Shown here in pieces: positions 27,023 to 36,848 of a stretch of 64,000 nt of DNA (positions are counted from its first letter, which is position 1; every line of letters begins with the position of its first letter). The DNA is taken from NCBI RefSeq assembly GCF_023612095.1, contig NZ_CP086235.1:889001-953000 (forward strand). The letters run 5' to 3'. The DNA comes from Cytobacillus firmus. Its GTDB lineage: Bacteria > Bacillota > Bacilli > Bacillales > Cytobacillaceae. The position numbers and the translations under genes were made by a program. Below the pieces are notes generated by a model. It was not told where the DNA came from. It worked only from the letters and a program-made list of their open reading frames with translations, and made no database searches.

Positions 27023-27882
27023 ATTTCCATTTCCACAGCTGTATCAAGAACTTCCTGTGGAACGGCAATAGCCTCAACTTTATTATAGTTTGAGTATTGG
27101 CCGTTCATGTTCTGCTTCATGGAGATTGTTTGGCCTTCAGCCGTGATTTCCATGTCCATAATCATATTCAGCACGCTCGGGTAAAAAGTTTCTTTATCAA
27201 TCACAATTTCATATTCCACTCCCTTGATGTTCATGTTATCAAGCATTTCACCATTGGCGGCCAATTCAGGAGGGAGTGTTTCTGCTGCCGTTTCCTTCAC
27301 GAAATCATTAAATTTTTCTCCATCGGCTTTCAATTTCAGGATATAGCTTTTTGCATCCTGTTCAAAGGTGAAATCGTCCACAAATTCCTGCAGTTTCTTC
27401 AATTCCTCACCAGGATTCGTCTGCTGGCTGGACATTTGAAGCAAATCATCAGACATTTCTTTAGGGAACTTCATCCACTGCTGTTTGGCAGCTTCATAAA
27501 GAAACATTCCTTCTTCCGTAAAATAGCTTTCAATATCATAAGATTCTTCTGCCATGGACATAGTCATTTTTTGATAAAAAGCCATCGGCTCTGTTGTGAC
27601 ATTCATGTCAATGACAGAATCGATATTCATATTTTCCCCTTCAGCACCAGAGCTCATTTCCTGGCTCATATCCATTTTTACTGAGAAGCTCTTTAGCTCT
27701 TCCGAAGCCTCCGTTGATTTCTTTAAAACTTCCTCCAATGTCATTTCAGAAGCTTCTTCTTTTTTTGCTTCTTCATTTTCTGTGCCGGCTGCTGATTCAT
27801 TAACAGGTTTGGCTGTTTCATTGCATGCAGTCAGCATTAAAACCATTAAGAAGCCGGTAAGGATTGCGAGAGATTTTTTCAA
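27019..27882 (-). CDS. Secreted lipoprotein of unknown function (LppX/DUF6612-like)
   Basis: The TTG start at 27882 lies eight bases after GAGGAG. A lipoprotein signal (MKKSLAILTGFLMVLMLTAC) precedes an acidic linker of Glu, Lys and Ala and then a beta-rich domain of about 230 residues. This has many Met residues (QKMTMSMAEESYDIESYF, MFLYEAAKQQWMKFP). The pattern resembles DUF6612/LppX-type lipoproteins, which bind lipids or lie near the cell wall, but I assign it by look only. The stop lies inside the terminator hairpin. Divergent from ytkD. Confidence 0.82.
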   Translation of the reverse strand: MKKSLAILTGFLMVLMLTACNETAKPVNESAAGTENEEAKKEEASEMTLEEVLKKSTEASEELKSFSVKMDMSQEMSSGAEGENMNIDSVIDMNVTTEPMAFYQKMTMSMAEESYDIESYFTEEGMFLYEAAKQQWMKFPKEMSDDLLQMSSQQTNPGEELKKLQEFVDDFTFEQDAKSYILKLKADGEKFNDFVKETAAETLPPELAANGEMLDNMNIKGVEYEIVIDKETFYPSVLNMIMDMEITAEGQTISMKQNMNGQYSNYNKVEAIAVPQEVLDTAVEMEM

Positions 27883-28046
27883 GATATACACTCCTCTATT
27901 TATGTTAGTCACCTAATTTTACGGGCAAAAAAGGAAAAAAGTTTCAAAAATATGTAATTTGATACTTTAGCCCCAGAAGTTTTTAAAAATGTGATTAACC
28001 TTTATAATGGAAACATCAAAATTTATTTATCGAGTGAGGGAATAGC

Positions 28047-28514
28047 ATGGAAACCTTTTTGGACGAAAACGGCGGGAAAGTGCGCTTTTCTTTTAATAGA
28101 AGAGCATTTGAAACCGAGCCTGAACATGTTCTGGTCATTTGCCGCTATGGTGACCAATGGCTGCTGACGAACCATAAAAAGAGGGGATGGGAATTTCCTG
28201 GCGGTAAAAGAGAACAGGGTGAGTCTCTTGAGGAGGCAGCCAGAAGAGAAGTATATGAAGAAACAGGAGCAGACTTAAATAGTCTGCATTTTATTGGTGA
28301 ATATGAAGTTAACCTGGGTAAAGAGCATTTTGTCAAAGCTATTTTTTTCTCAGAAGTGAAAAGTCTCAACAATACAAATCATTATTTTGAAACAAACGGT
28401 CCCATATTGACAGGGGAAAACCTGCTTGAAGACAGGTGGAACAGCCAGTACAGCTTCATCATGAAGGATAAAGTAGTTGAAAAGAGCCTCGAGAGAATTT
28501 TGAAGGAAAAATAA
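28047..28514 (+). CDS. ytkD: Nudix hydrolase YtkD
   Basis: YtkD-type Nudix proteins hydrolyse nucleoside triphosphates such as 8-oxo-dGTP. The Nudix box, GGKREQGESLEEAARREVYEETGA at residues about 48-71, contains the REVYEE core that binds Mg. The surroundings (FETNGP, YSFIMKD near the C-terminus) match B. subtilis YtkD. 155 aa. ATG 28047 follows GAGTGAGGG. The ABC transporter genes converge on it from the right. Confidence 0.9.
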   Translation: METFLDENGGKVRFSFNRRAFETEPEHVLVICRYGDQWLLTNHKKRGWEFPGGKREQGESLEEAARREVYEETGADLNSLHFIGEYEVNLGKEHFVKAIFFSEVKSLNNTNHYFETNGPILTGENLLEDRWNSQYSFIMKDKVVEKSLERILKEK

Positions 28515-28543
28515 AAACGGCATGCGGTTTGCCGTTTTTTTTA
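28514..28543. terminator. Terminator of ytkD, also facing the ABC operon
   Basis: AAAAACGGCA, loop TGCGGTT, TGCCGTTTTTTTT. A-rich on the left, so it may serve both strands. Confidence 0.82.
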
Positions 28544-29350
28544 TGAACCATTCTTAATTAGTTTTCTCTCCAGGAGTTCAACCAGCTGATACATCACTGT
28601 TGCAAAAACAGCAATTACAAGCAATGAAAGCATAACAAGCGTGAAGTTGAATACTTGAAAGCCGTAAATAATCATGTAGCCAAGACCCTTTGAGGATACA
28701 AGGAATTCGCCGACGATCACCCCAACCCAGGATAACCCCACATTCACCTTTAAAGTTGAAATGATGGTCGGGAATGAAGCAGGCAAAATGGCTTCCCTGA
28801 AAATTTGAAATCGGTATGCCCCAAAAGTCTGAAGCACTTTAATATAATTGGGGTCTACCTCTTTGAAAGCCGTATACACGACAATGGTTGTGATGATGAT
28901 CGAAATAATCGCACCCATGGCAACGATTGAAGTAAAGCTCGGGCCTAAAGCTACGATTAGGATAGGGCCAAGAGCAACCTTAGGCATTGAATTAAGGATA
29001 ACCAAATAGGGATCCGCTATTTTTGAAAGCATAGGTGACCACCAGAGGATGGCTGCCAGGAATGTGCCTAAAAAAGTGCCCAAAATGAATCCAAATACGG
29101 TCTCAGACAAAGTGTAGCCTAAATCCACCATCAAGGTGCCATCCTGTATTTTGGTTAAAAATAATCCCCATACTTTAGAAGGTGCACTGAAAATCAGCGG
29201 GTCAATCCATTGCTTTTGGCTTGCCAGCTCCCACCCTGAAAAAAACACGATAAAGATGACAGCCTGATAGAAGCGGACCCACTTCTTTTCACGGTTCAGC
29301 GACCGGATATACTTCTGGTGGAGGAAGTTAACGTTCTCCTGCGGGTTCAA
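28541..29350 (-). CDS. ytlD: ABC transporter permease (YtlD/SsuC family)
   Basis: A BPD-type inner-membrane permease for a taurine/sulfonate/nitrate-class importer. About six membrane helices are visible ([53 protein letters not shown], others). The ATPase-docking loop [20 protein letters not shown] is clear. The start is chosen as TTG 29350 behind AAGGAG/GGAG, giving 269 aa and overlapping the ATPase gene by 23 bases; the frame is open to 29428. Substrate not shown by sequence; in B. subtilis the same trio is ytlDCA. Confidence 0.85.
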   Translation of the reverse strand: MNPQENVNFLHQKYIRSLNREKKWVRFYQAVIFIVFFSGWELASQKQWIDPLIFSAPSKVWGLFLTKIQDGTLMVDLGYTLSETVFGFILGTFLGTFLAAILWWSPMLSKIADPYLVILNSMPKVALGPILIVALGPSFTSIVAMGAIISIIITTIVVYTAFKEVDPNYIKVLQTFGAYRFQIFREAILPASFPTIISTLKVNVGLSWVGVIVGEFLVSSKGLGYMIIYGFQVFNFTLVMLSLLVIAVFATVMYQLVELLERKLIKNGS

Positions 29351-30107
29351 GGGACTCCAGCTCCTTCCATATAGTTTGAAAAATCGCTGGATATGCTTCA
29401 TGATTTCTTGCGTTAAAAGGGGTTTCATCTCTTAATTCTTTCGGTATTTCAAATGTTTTATGAAGCTGTCCGGGCCTTGCGGAGAATAGAAAAACGCGAT
29501 CACTCATGCTGATTGCCTCGCCAATATCATGGGTAACCAGTATGGCTGTTTTTCCGAAAGATTTAAGCGTGTCAGAGACCAGATCCTCAAGCTTTAGTTT
29601 GGTTTGATAATCCAATGCGGAAAAGGGTTCATCAAGCATTAGCAGCTTTGGACCGGTTGCAAGTGTTCTTACAAGGGCAACCCGCTGGCGCATTCCCCCT
29701 GAAAGCTGCTTCGGAAACTGTGACTCTACACCTTTTAGACCCATCTCCTGAAGGAGCTTCAGTGCATAAGCTTTTTTGTCAGGAGTAAGGCTATTCCCGA
29801 TTTTTAGCCCCAGCAGTATATTTTCTTCAATGTTCTTCCAGGGAAAAAGATAATCCTGCTGAAGCATATACCCAATTTCATTTTCTGCTGTTTCAACCCG
29901 CTTTCCTTCAAGTGTGACAGTGCCCTCTGTGGGTTCCAGCAGGCCAGCTATGATGGAAAGCAATGTTGTCTTACCGCATCCGCTTGGACCAAGGAAGGAG
30001 ACAAATTCTCCTTCCTCCACGTCAAGCGAAACATCGGAGAGGGCCGTGACAGCAGATGTTTTCGTAAAATAAGTGTGGTGGACAGCATCAACCTTCAGAA
30101 AATCCAT
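29328..30107 (-). CDS. ytlC: ABC transporter ATP-binding protein (YtlC)
   Basis: The energy-coupling subunit of the importer. Walker [11 protein letters not shown] (residues about 39-48), signature [14 protein letters not shown], Walker [13 protein letters not shown] and the switch His in LVTHDIGEA are all present. 259 aa is normal for the SsuB/TauB group. ATG 30107 follows GAGGAGG. It lies between the binding protein and the permease, in one operon. Confidence 0.92.
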   Translation of the reverse strand: MDFLKVDAVHHTYFTKTSAVTALSDVSLDVEEGEFVSFLGPSGCGKTTLLSIIAGLLEPTEGTVTLEGKRVETAENEIGYMLQQDYLFPWKNIEENILLGLKIGNSLTPDKKAYALKLLQEMGLKGVESQFPKQLSGGMRQRVALVRTLATGPKLLMLDEPFSALDYQTKLKLEDLVSDTLKSFGKTAILVTHDIGEAISMSDRVFLFSARPGQLHKTFEIPKELRDETPFNARNHEAYPAIFQTIWKELESLEPAGER

Positions 30108-30129
30108 GTCGGCCTCCTCTTTCGTTTAG

Positions 30130-31125
30130 TTACTTCATTACCCCTTCAGCAATCTCTGTGTTGACAAGTGTGCCATGCTCTATGCGCTTAGGGAGTTCTC
30201 CTGCTTCTTCCATAATGTTCTGCAGGTTAGCCCATTCTTCAGTATCCAGAATAGGATCTGTTGCAAAAGATCCCTGGCTCTTATAGCGGTCAACTACCAT
30301 TTCAATGATTTCAAGCTCAGTGTTGTCAAAATATCCTTGAATAGCTTCTGCCGTTTCTTTCGAGCTATGCTGCTCAACCCATTGCTGTGCTTTATAAATC
30401 GCTCTTGTGAATTTCTCGACTGTTTCCTGATTTTCATCAATATAGCTTTGTTTCGTCATGAATGTGGTATAAGGTATATGTCCGGATTCGGTTCCAAAGG
30501 AAGCAACAATATATCCTTTGCCTTCTTTTTCAAATACACTTGCAGTAGGTTCAAAAAGCTGGACAAATTCACCGGTGCCGGATGCGAAAGCAGGAGCAAT
30601 ATTGGCATAATCAATATTTTGGATTAAATCCAAATCCTGGTGCGGATCAATGCCATGCTTTTTCAATACAAACTCGCCGGCCATCTGCGGCATGCCGCCT
30701 TTACGCTGCCCGAGAAATGTTTTGCCTTCCAGCATATCCCATGAAAAGTTTTCGATTTTATTGCGGGAAACGAGGAATGTTCCATCCGTTTGGGTAAGCT
30801 GTGCAAAGTTAATGACCGGATCATTGGAGCCCTGTGCCGAAACGTAAATGGAAGTTTCGGACCCTACAAGCGCAATTTCAGCGCTATCCGACAGAAGCGC
30901 GGTCATTGTTTTATCTCCGCCGGCTGTTGTTGTAAGCTCTACTTTAAGTCCTTCTTCTTCAAAGAAACCTTTCTCAAGGGCTACATACTGTGGAGCATAG
31001 AAGATGGAACGTGTCACTTCAGCAATGCGGACGGTTTGCATTTCATCCTTCCCGCAGGCTGCCAATGGAACGATCAGTATCACTGCAAGCACAAGAAGCA
31101 TGCTTGTTTTCATCCATTTTTTCAT
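30130..31125 (-). CDS. ytlA: ABC transporter substrate-binding lipoprotein (YtlA, NMT1/THI5-like)
   Basis: The solute-binding lipoprotein of the importer. The signal peptide ends LIVPLAAC (Cys24). The mature part has the NMT1/SsuA fold: RSIFYAPQYVALEKGFFEEEG near the start, then TTAGGDKTMTALLS and YANIAPAFASG. This superfamily binds nitrate, sulfonates, taurine or thiamine precursors. No thiamine or S-box element is seen upstream, so the ligand stays open. 331 aa. ATG 31125 follows GGGAGG at about 11 bases. First gene of the leftward operon. Confidence 0.88.
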   Translation of the reverse strand: MKKWMKTSMLLVLAVILIVPLAACGKDEMQTVRIAEVTRSIFYAPQYVALEKGFFEEEGLKVELTTTAGGDKTMTALLSDSAEIALVGSETSIYVSAQGSNDPVINFAQLTQTDGTFLVSRNKIENFSWDMLEGKTFLGQRKGGMPQMAGEFVLKKHGIDPHQDLDLIQNIDYANIAPAFASGTGEFVQLFEPTASVFEKEGKGYIVASFGTESGHIPYTTFMTKQSYIDENQETVEKFTRAIYKAQQWVEQHSSKETAEAIQGYFDNTELEIIEMVVDRYKSQGSFATDPILDTEEWANLQNIMEEAGELPKRIEHGTLVNTEIAEGVMK

Positions 31126-31280
31126 AAGTCATAAGACCTCCCTTATGCTAAAAAAGTCAGATTAAAAGCCTAGGATATCGTATGAAAATCGAAAAAATGT
31201 GTGAATGCCCATGGAATTATTTTTAGAGGAAGGTCTAAAAGCTCAGACTAAAAGGAAGCCTCAAGAGGGAGGAAGACAAC

Positions 31281-32066
31281 ATGGAATTCAAAAACGGCCA
31301 AATCATCAATAAACAGAAATTTCCTTCGCCAAATCCGGCAATTGAATTATCGGTTGTTACGTATCAGGCAAATGGATTACATATAAAAGGCCTGCTGGCA
31401 GAGCCAAAGGGAGAGGAGCTATATGATGGATTCCTTTACCTGAGAGGAGGCATAAAAAATGTCGGAAAGGTACGGCCTTCCCGGATTGTCCAGTTTGCCT
31501 GTGAAGGTTTTATTGTATTCGCGCCTTTTTACAGAGGAAATCAAGGGGGAGATGGAAACGAAGATTTTGCAGGGGAGGACAGGCAGGACGCGTTTGCCGG
31601 GTTTACTCTTCTTCAGGAGCATGCCCGGGTAAAGAGAGTCCATGTTTTTGGTTTTTCACGTGGCGGTGTGATGGCATTGCTTACTGCAATCGAGTTTCCG
31701 CAAGCAGCCTCCATTGTCACATGGGGAGGGGTCAGTGATATGTTTCTCACCTATGTGGAGCGCAAGGATCTCCGGAGAATGATGAAACGGGTAATCGGCG
31801 GAACTCCGGTAAAGTTTCCGGAACGGTATAAATACCGCACCCCGCTTTTTCAGCTGGAGCAGCTGCAGGCACCTGTCTTAATCATTCATGGTGAACAGGA
31901 TCATAATGTTTCGGTGGAGCATTCCTATCGCCTCGAAAAAAGGCTGAAGGCTCTTAATAAAGAAGTGGATAGCTGGTATTTCCCTGACTATACCCACTAC
32001 TTTCCGCCAGCCGTGAACCGGAAGACGGTAGAGGATTTGGGTGCGTGGATGAAAAGTCATGAATGA
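31281..32066 (+). CDS. ytmA: Prolyl-oligopeptidase-type alpha/beta hydrolase YtmA
   Basis: A serine hydrolase of the S9/dienelactone-hydrolase group. The nucleophile elbow is GFSRGGVMA (Ser at about residue 126), the acid Asp is in IIHGEQDHNVS and the His in YTHYFPPA. 261 aa, no signal peptide, so cytoplasmic. ATG 31281 follows GGGAGG. It matches B. subtilis YtmA, which has the same neighbour ytmB. Natural substrate unknown. Confidence 0.88.
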   Translation: MEFKNGQIINKQKFPSPNPAIELSVVTYQANGLHIKGLLAEPKGEELYDGFLYLRGGIKNVGKVRPSRIVQFACEGFIVFAPFYRGNQGGDGNEDFAGEDRQDAFAGFTLLQEHARVKRVHVFGFSRGGVMALLTAIEFPQAASIVTWGGVSDMFLTYVERKDLRRMMKRVIGGTPVKFPERYKYRTPLFQLEQLQAPVLIIHGEQDHNVSVEHSYRLEKRLKALNKEVDSWYFPDYTHYFPPAVNRKTVEDLGAWMKSHE

Positions 32067-32152
32067 CGGATGATTTTCGCTTAAAGGCTTTCAGAGCAAG
32101 AAAAGCTGGGGTAAAATAGAGAAAAGTATAAAGAATGAAGGAGAGATATCCA

Positions 32153-32395
32153 ATGGGTATGCCTTTAGAGCTGAACACAATGATCGTGACAAAGGGAAGG
32201 GAAAATAGACTTGATGAGAATTACTTTTCACTTGTCAAAGAAGGGTACAGATTATATCCCCTCGATATCCCGGTCGAAGTAAAAAGAACAATTGACGGCG
32301 ACCTGAACGGAATGGGAGTCATCCGAAAAGTGGAATGGGAAAACAGCCGGACACTCATAACTTATCAGCTTGTTTCCTTAAACTCAACAAACTAG
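32153..32395 (+). CDS. ytmB: DUF2584 family protein YtmB
   Basis: A small protein of 80 aa (MPLELNTMIVTKGREN, EGYRLYPLDIPVEVKR, GMGVIRKVEWENSRT), matching B. subtilis YtmB and the DUF2584 family, of unknown function. ATG 32153 lies seven bases after AAGGAGAG; the open frame back to 32135 begins within that site. It follows ytmA and has its own terminator. Confidence 0.87.
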   Translation: MGMPLELNTMIVTKGRENRLDENYFSLVKEGYRLYPLDIPVEVKRTIDGDLNGMGVIRKVEWENSRTLITYQLVSLNSTN

Positions 32396-32400
32396 AAGAG

Positions 32401-32431
32401 CGCGCCTGGACAGAGTCCGGCGTTTTTTTGT
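32401..32431 (+). terminator. Terminator of ytmB
   Basis: CGCCtGGA, loop, TCCgGCGTTTTTTTG. Confidence 0.82.
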
Positions 32432-32455
32432 TCAATGTGTTTCTGCTAATTCAAA

Positions 32456-32489
32456 AAAGAATTGCCGCGCAAACGGCAATTCTTTCTCT
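32456..32489. terminator. Second hairpin between ytmB and pckA
   Basis: AAGAATTGCCG, CGCAAA, CGGCAATTCTTTCTC. It can act on either strand and probably ends pckA transcripts that read through the dispersed repeat. Confidence 0.6.
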
Positions 32490-32525
32490 AAAATGATAAG
32501 AAAGTATTAATTTTAACTTTGAGAA

Positions 32526-32648
32526 CTGTCTAGCTCCAGCGCCTACCCCCTCGAGGTCACAAGCCAATCCTCCCAAAAAGGCGAAGAACGCCTTTCTGTG
32601 AGGCTCGTCTTGTGCTTGTCGGGGTGGGCAAGGCGCTTGCGCTTTTCT
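32526..32648 (-). repeat. Dispersed repeat, full copy B
   Basis: CTGTCTAGCTCCAGCGCCTA ... GGCAAGGCGCTTGCGCTTTTC, about 123 bp with an internal hairpin (AAAGGCGAAGAACGCCTTT). Same family as copies at 26887 (shortened) and 38831 (interrupted). It ends within three bases of the pckA stop. Confidence 0.85.
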
Positions 32649-32650
32649 TA

Positions 32651-34237
32651 TTAGGCGATTGGTCCGCCTTTTTCTTCGATGTCAGATGAAACGCTTGAAA
32701 ACTTCTTGAAGTTTTCACGGAATTTAGCAGCAAGTTCTTTTGCTTTCGCTTCATAAGCAGACTGATCTGCCCATGTTTTGTTTGGCTGAAGAACTTCATC
32801 AGGCACTCCTGTCACGTGCTGAGGAATTTCCAAGCCGAAAATCTCGTCCTTGATTGTTTCTACGTTGTTAAGTTCACCTTCTAGTGCAGCTTCCACCATA
32901 GCGCGGGTGTAGGCAAGCTTCATGCGTTCGCCGACTCCATACTCTCCGCCAGTCCATCCTGTGTTTACAAGGTAGACTTTTGCATTATGCTCATCGATTT
33001 TCTCGCCAAGCATTTCAGCATAACGATTTGCAGGAAGCGGAAGGAAAGGTGATCCAAAGCATGTAGAGAACGTTGCCTGTGGTGATGTTATGCCGCGCTC
33101 AGTTCCTGCAAGCTTGGATGTATAGCCGCTTAAGAAATGGTACATTGCCTGCTCTTTTGACAGTTTGGAGATTGGAGGCAATACGCCAAATGCGTCAGCT
33201 GTTAAAAATACGATTGTATTAGGATGTCCGGCAATGCTTGGGTCAACGATATTATCGATGGCCTGAAGCTGGTATGCCGCACGTGTATTTTCTGTTAAAG
33301 TGCTGTCATCGTAATCTGCAACCCGGGTTTCGCTGTTTACCACTACATTTTCCAGCACAGCTCCAAAGCGGATTGCATCAAATATTTGCGGTTCTTTTTC
33401 ACGGGATAGGTTGATGCATTTCGCGTAGCATCCGCCCTCAATATTGAAGACGCCATTCGCAGACCAGCCATGCTCGTCATCACCGATCAGCTTGCGGTTC
33501 GGGTCTGCAGATAAGGTTGTTTTTCCAGTGCCGGATAAGCCAAAGAATAAAGCCACATCACCTTCACGTCCAACGTTTGCTGAACAGTGCATTGGAAGGA
33601 TTCCGTTTTCTGGAAGCATATAGTTCATAACAGAGAAGATGGCCTTTTTTATTTCACCTGCGTATTCTGTTCCGCCAATTAAAACAGTGCGGCGCTCGAA
33701 TGAGATAATAATGAATGTTTCGGACTTTGTGCCGTCAACAGCAGGGTCTGCTTTGAAATTTGGAGCAGAAATGACTGTGAACTCTGCCTGATGATCCAAT
33801 AGCTCGTCTTCTGCCGGGCGAATGAATAACTGGTGTGCAAAAAGGTTATGCCAGGCATATTCATTGATCACCTGGATAGGCATGCGATGTTTTTTATCAG
33901 CACCTGCAAAGCCTTTGAAAACAAATACTTCTTCTTTTTCTTTTAAGTAATTGATTACTTTATTATAAAGATTGGAGAATGCTTCTTCAGAGATGGGCTG
34001 GTTTACGCTTCCCCAGTCCATTTTATCTTTATTCGATGCTTCTTCAACGATGTATTTATCTTTAGGAGAACGCCCTGTATACTTTCCTGTAGTAGCGCGT
34101 ACAGCACCAGTGGAAGTAAGGCACCCTTCATTGCGGTTTAAAACTTTTTCCACAAGCTGAGGAACGGATAATTGCACTTGAATGTTGCTGCCATTTAATA
34201 ATTCACTCAATTCGTTTGATATGCTTACAGAGTTCAT
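32651..34237 (-). CDS. pckA: Phosphoenolpyruvate carboxykinase (ATP)
   Basis: PckA makes phosphoenolpyruvate from oxaloacetate and ATP, the first step of gluconeogenesis. The kinase loop [15 protein letters not shown] (residues about 240-254), LIGDDEHGW and [12 protein letters not shown] are diagnostic. 528 aa is normal. ATG 34237 follows AAGGAAGG. A cre-like TGAAAGTGATTACA lies upstream at 34272-34285 but lacks the central CG, so glucose repression through it is doubtful. The 3' end abuts repeat copy B. Confidence 0.96.
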   Translation of the reverse strand: MNSVSISNELSELLNGSNIQVQLSVPQLVEKVLNRNEGCLTSTGAVRATTGKYTGRSPKDKYIVEEASNKDKMDWGSVNQPISEEAFSNLYNKVINYLKEKEEVFVFKGFAGADKKHRMPIQVINEYAWHNLFAHQLFIRPAEDELLDHQAEFTVISAPNFKADPAVDGTKSETFIIISFERRTVLIGGTEYAGEIKKAIFSVMNYMLPENGILPMHCSANVGREGDVALFFGLSGTGKTTLSADPNRKLIGDDEHGWSANGVFNIEGGCYAKCINLSREKEPQIFDAIRFGAVLENVVVNSETRVADYDDSTLTENTRAAYQLQAIDNIVDPSIAGHPNTIVFLTADAFGVLPPISKLSKEQAMYHFLSGYTSKLAGTERGITSPQATFSTCFGSPFLPLPANRYAEMLGEKIDEHNAKVYLVNTGWTGGEYGVGERMKLAYTRAMVEAALEGELNNVETIKDEIFGLEIPQHVTGVPDEVLQPNKTWADQSAYEAKAKELAAKFRENFKKFSSVSSDIEEKGGPIA

Positions 34238-34455
34238 CTGATGAATACCTTCCTTTTTCCCGATTTTTTTGTGAAAGTGATTACATCTCGAAATTAGTAT
34301 AACACATTGAAATGATTAGTCTATACTATTACGAAACTTTTTTGTCTCTGTTAATAAATTGTCACAATTGGACAGCTAATCCACTTTGGCCGCCTTATAA
34401 CCGATATATGCTATTATAGAAGAAAGTGTTAATTTTACAATGGGACTGATCTTAA

Positions 34456-34830
34456 ATGAAAACAATTGCCCTATATGATGAAACTTGCTCGTTATGCAAG
34501 GAAACAAAGAGAATATTTAAAAAACTCGATTGGTTGAATAAAGTGGAGTGGATTTCCCTGCAGGAATATGAAAAAATGCCGGGTTCTTTATCATTTTCCA
34601 GACAAGATTTGCGCAAAGAGCTTCATCTTATTACCCCCTCGGGCAGCGTGAAAAAGGGTTACTATGCAGCACGGAGACTGCTGCTCCTATTTCCTGCATC
34701 CTTTTTGGTCAGCACCTTTTTATATTTACCTTTCACCGAACTTCTGGGCGATCCTGTCTACAAATGGATTGCTAAAAACAGGCATAAATTTCTAAAGAAA
34801 AAGTGTGATGATGGAAGCTGTTCCCTGTAA
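34456..34830 (+). CDS. DCC (DUF393) family thiol-disulfide protein
   Basis: The N-terminal YDETCSLCKE (Cys11 and Cys14) is the DxxCxxC motif of the DCC family (YuxK-like), thought to have a thioredoxin-like redox fold. A hydrophobic segment (LLLLFPASFLVSTFLYL) follows, then a basic tail ending CDDGSCSL with two more Cys residues. 124 aa. ATG 34456; the site before it is weak. Divergent from pckA and just upstream of the metK S-box. Function in the cell unknown. Confidence 0.82.
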   Translation: MKTIALYDETCSLCKETKRIFKKLDWLNKVEWISLQEYEKMPGSLSFSRQDLRKELHLITPSGSVKKGYYAARRLLLLFPASFLVSTFLYLPFTELLGDPVYKWIAKNRHKFLKKKCDDGSCSL

Positions 34831-34886
34831 GGGGGAAACTGAATTATCCAAATCGTAATTTTACAGTTTAAATTAATGAAAATCTG

Positions 34887-34916
34887 TTGACATAGTTCGA
34901 TAAAATACGGTATGAT
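34887..34916 (+). promoter_or_regulatory. SigA-type promoter of the metK leader
   Basis: TTGACA, 18 bases, TATGAT, about 18 bases before the S-box. Confidence 0.75.
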
Positions 34917-34933
34917 TCAACCTTGAACGGATA

Positions 34934-35110
34934 CTCTCTTATCCCGAGCTGGTGGAGGGACAGGCCCTATGAAACCCAGCAACCTGCTAAAGGCAATAAT
35001 CAGCAAAGGTGCTAACCTGACGCAAGGACGTAATTCCTTGAACGATAAGAGTGAAAGGCGCGAATCGATTTGCTTTCAACCTTTTCACTAATGAGAAGGT
35101 TTTTTATTTT
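34934..35110 (+). ncRNA. SAM-I (S-box) riboswitch with terminator, metK leader
   Basis: P1 arms CTCTTATC (34935) and GATAAGAG (about 35044) enclose the conserved S-box core: GAGCTGGTGGAGGGA, GGCCCTATGAAACCCAGCAACC and AAAGGTGCTAA. Downstream AACCTTTTCAC/GAGAAGGTTTTTTATTTT (35078-35110) is the terminator formed when SAM is bound. It switches metK off when SAM is plentiful. Confidence 0.95.
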
Positions 35111-35357
35111 GCAATGAAATGAACGGCTTTTGGAATGTACTATTTATGTGAGTTTTTGGCACGCTTATGAATGATGGACACATGGCATACTTGCCGGCGC
35201 TGTCTATTTTTCTAATAAAAACTCCATGTTTATTTCATACTACTAAGGGAATGAGTTCCGTATCAAACAGAGATCCATGAAATGACAGGGAAAATTATTT
35301 TTCCGCTTCCCCATTTCTTATTCTCGCTCAATTTTCTATTTATAAGGAGGAAGCCAG
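35111..35357 (+). promoter_or_regulatory. Long metK leader after the riboswitch
   Basis: 247 bases lie between the S-box terminator and the metK start, with no gene of note. The ribosome binding site AAGGAGGAAGCC is at its end. I see no clear second promoter. Confidence 0.5.
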
Positions 35358-36554
35358 ATGTCAACAAAACGTCGTTTGTTTACTTCTGAATCAGTTACTG
35401 AAGGTCATCCGGATAAAATCTGTGACCAAATTTCTGATGCAATCTTAGATGCGATTTTAGCTAAAGATGCGAATGCCCGTGTTGCTGCAGAGACTTCTGT
35501 AACAACTGGACTTGTATTAGTTGCAGGTGAAATCACAACATCTACATACGTAGATATTCCAAAAATCGTTCGTGAAACGGTAAAAGAAATTGGTTATACC
35601 CGTGCTAAGTATGGTTTCGATTCCGAAACATGTGCAGTTTTAACTTCCATTGATGAGCAGTCTGCAGATATCGCAATGGGTGTTGACCAGGCACTTGAAG
35701 CACGCGAAGGACAAATGAGCGATCAGGAAATCGAAGCAATCGGTGCAGGAGACCAGGGCTTAATGTTCGGTTTTGCCTGCAACGAAACGAAAGAGCTTAT
35801 GCCTCTTCCGATTTCTTTAGCACATAAAATTTCCCGCCGCCTGACTGAAGTTCGTAAAGAAGAAATCCTTCCTTACCTTCGTCCGGATGGAAAAACTCAG
35901 GTAACTGTTGAGTATGATGAAAATGACAAGCCTGTCCGCATCGACACAATCGTTATTTCTACTCAGCATCACCCTGAAATCAGCCTGGAGCAAATCCAGC
36001 GCAACCTGAAGGAACATGTTATTAACCCGGTTGTTCCGAAAGAACTAATCGATGAGAATACTAAGTACTTCATCAACCCGACTGGACGTTTTGTTATCGG
36101 CGGACCTCAAGGGGATGCTGGTCTGACTGGACGCAAAATCATTGTTGATACTTACGGCGGATATGCACGCCATGGCGGCGGCGCGTTCTCCGGAAAGGAT
36201 CCTACAAAGGTAGACCGCTCTGCTGCTTATGCTGCACGTTATGTAGCGAAGAATCTTGTAGCAGCCGGATTGGCAGATAAAGTTGAAGTTCAGCTTGCTT
36301 ATGCGATTGGTGTGGCACAGCCTGTATCGATTTCTGTTGATACATTTGGAACAGGCAAAGTGGATGAAGATGTTTTAGTTGATCTGGTAAGAAAGCATTT
36401 TGATCTTCGTCCTGCAGGAATTATCAACATGCTCGGCCTTCGCCGCCCAATTTACAAGCAGACAGCTGCTTACGGACATTTCGGACGTACAGATGTTGAC
36501 CTTCCTTGGGAGCGTACTGACAAGGCAGAAATTCTTCGTTCTGAAGCGCAATAG
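35358..36554 (+). CDS. metK: S-adenosylmethionine synthetase
   Basis: MetK makes S-adenosylmethionine from methionine and [18 protein letters not shown] holds the ATP-binding His. [12 protein letters not shown] and [19 protein letters not shown] (residues about 271-289) are the family signatures. 398 aa is full length. ATG 35358 follows AAGGAGG. The S-box upstream gives feedback by SAM. A strong terminator follows. Confidence 0.97.
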   Translation: MSTKRRLFTSESVTEGHPDKICDQISDAILDAILAKDANARVAAETSVTTGLVLVAGEITTSTYVDIPKIVRETVKEIGYTRAKYGFDSETCAVLTSIDEQSADIAMGVDQALEAREGQMSDQEIEAIGAGDQGLMFGFACNETKELMPLPISLAHKISRRLTEVRKEEILPYLRPDGKTQVTVEYDENDKPVRIDTIVISTQHHPEISLEQIQRNLKEHVINPVVPKELIDENTKYFINPTGRFVIGGPQGDAGLTGRKIIVDTYGGYARHGGGAFSGKDPTKVDRSAAYAARYVAKNLVAAGLADKVEVQLAYAIGVAQPVSISVDTFGTGKVDEDVLVDLVRKHFDLRPAGIINMLGLRRPIYKQTAAYGHFGRTDVDLPWERTDKAEILRSEAQ

Positions 36555-36559
36555 TAAAT

Positions 36560-36610
36560 TTAAAAAGCGGGAGTTGCATTTACTGTGTAACTCCCGCTTT
36601 CTTTTTTGCG
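36560..36610 (+). terminator. Terminator of metK
   Basis: AAAAGCGGGAGTT, 12-base loop, AACTCCCGCTTTCTTTTTT. Confidence 0.88.
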
Positions 36611-36848
36611 TCATAATACATATAGGGTGTTATTCGCTTTTCGGTCTTTATGCTCTATAGTCGTTTATCATTTTATGGTATCGTATAAACTTCGGATAAT
36701 GGCTTAATTTTCCGTACAGAAACATTTTATATTCTGCGTGCTAATTATTAGCGATTAGTGGTAGTATTATAGGGTATGTTTTCTAAGACAAAGAGCCGTT
36801 AGGCTATATCTAAATATTGAGAATAGAATGGAGTAGGTGACGTACATA

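Noticed and set aside
27097-27684. A 195-aa rightward open frame rich in His and Phe
   Set aside because: It is antisense to the lipoprotein gene; the odd composition mirrors that gene's Met/Glu-rich codons.
34272-34285. cre site for pckA
   Set aside because: TGAAAGTGATTACA lacks the central CG pair of the consensus, so it was not listed as a feature.
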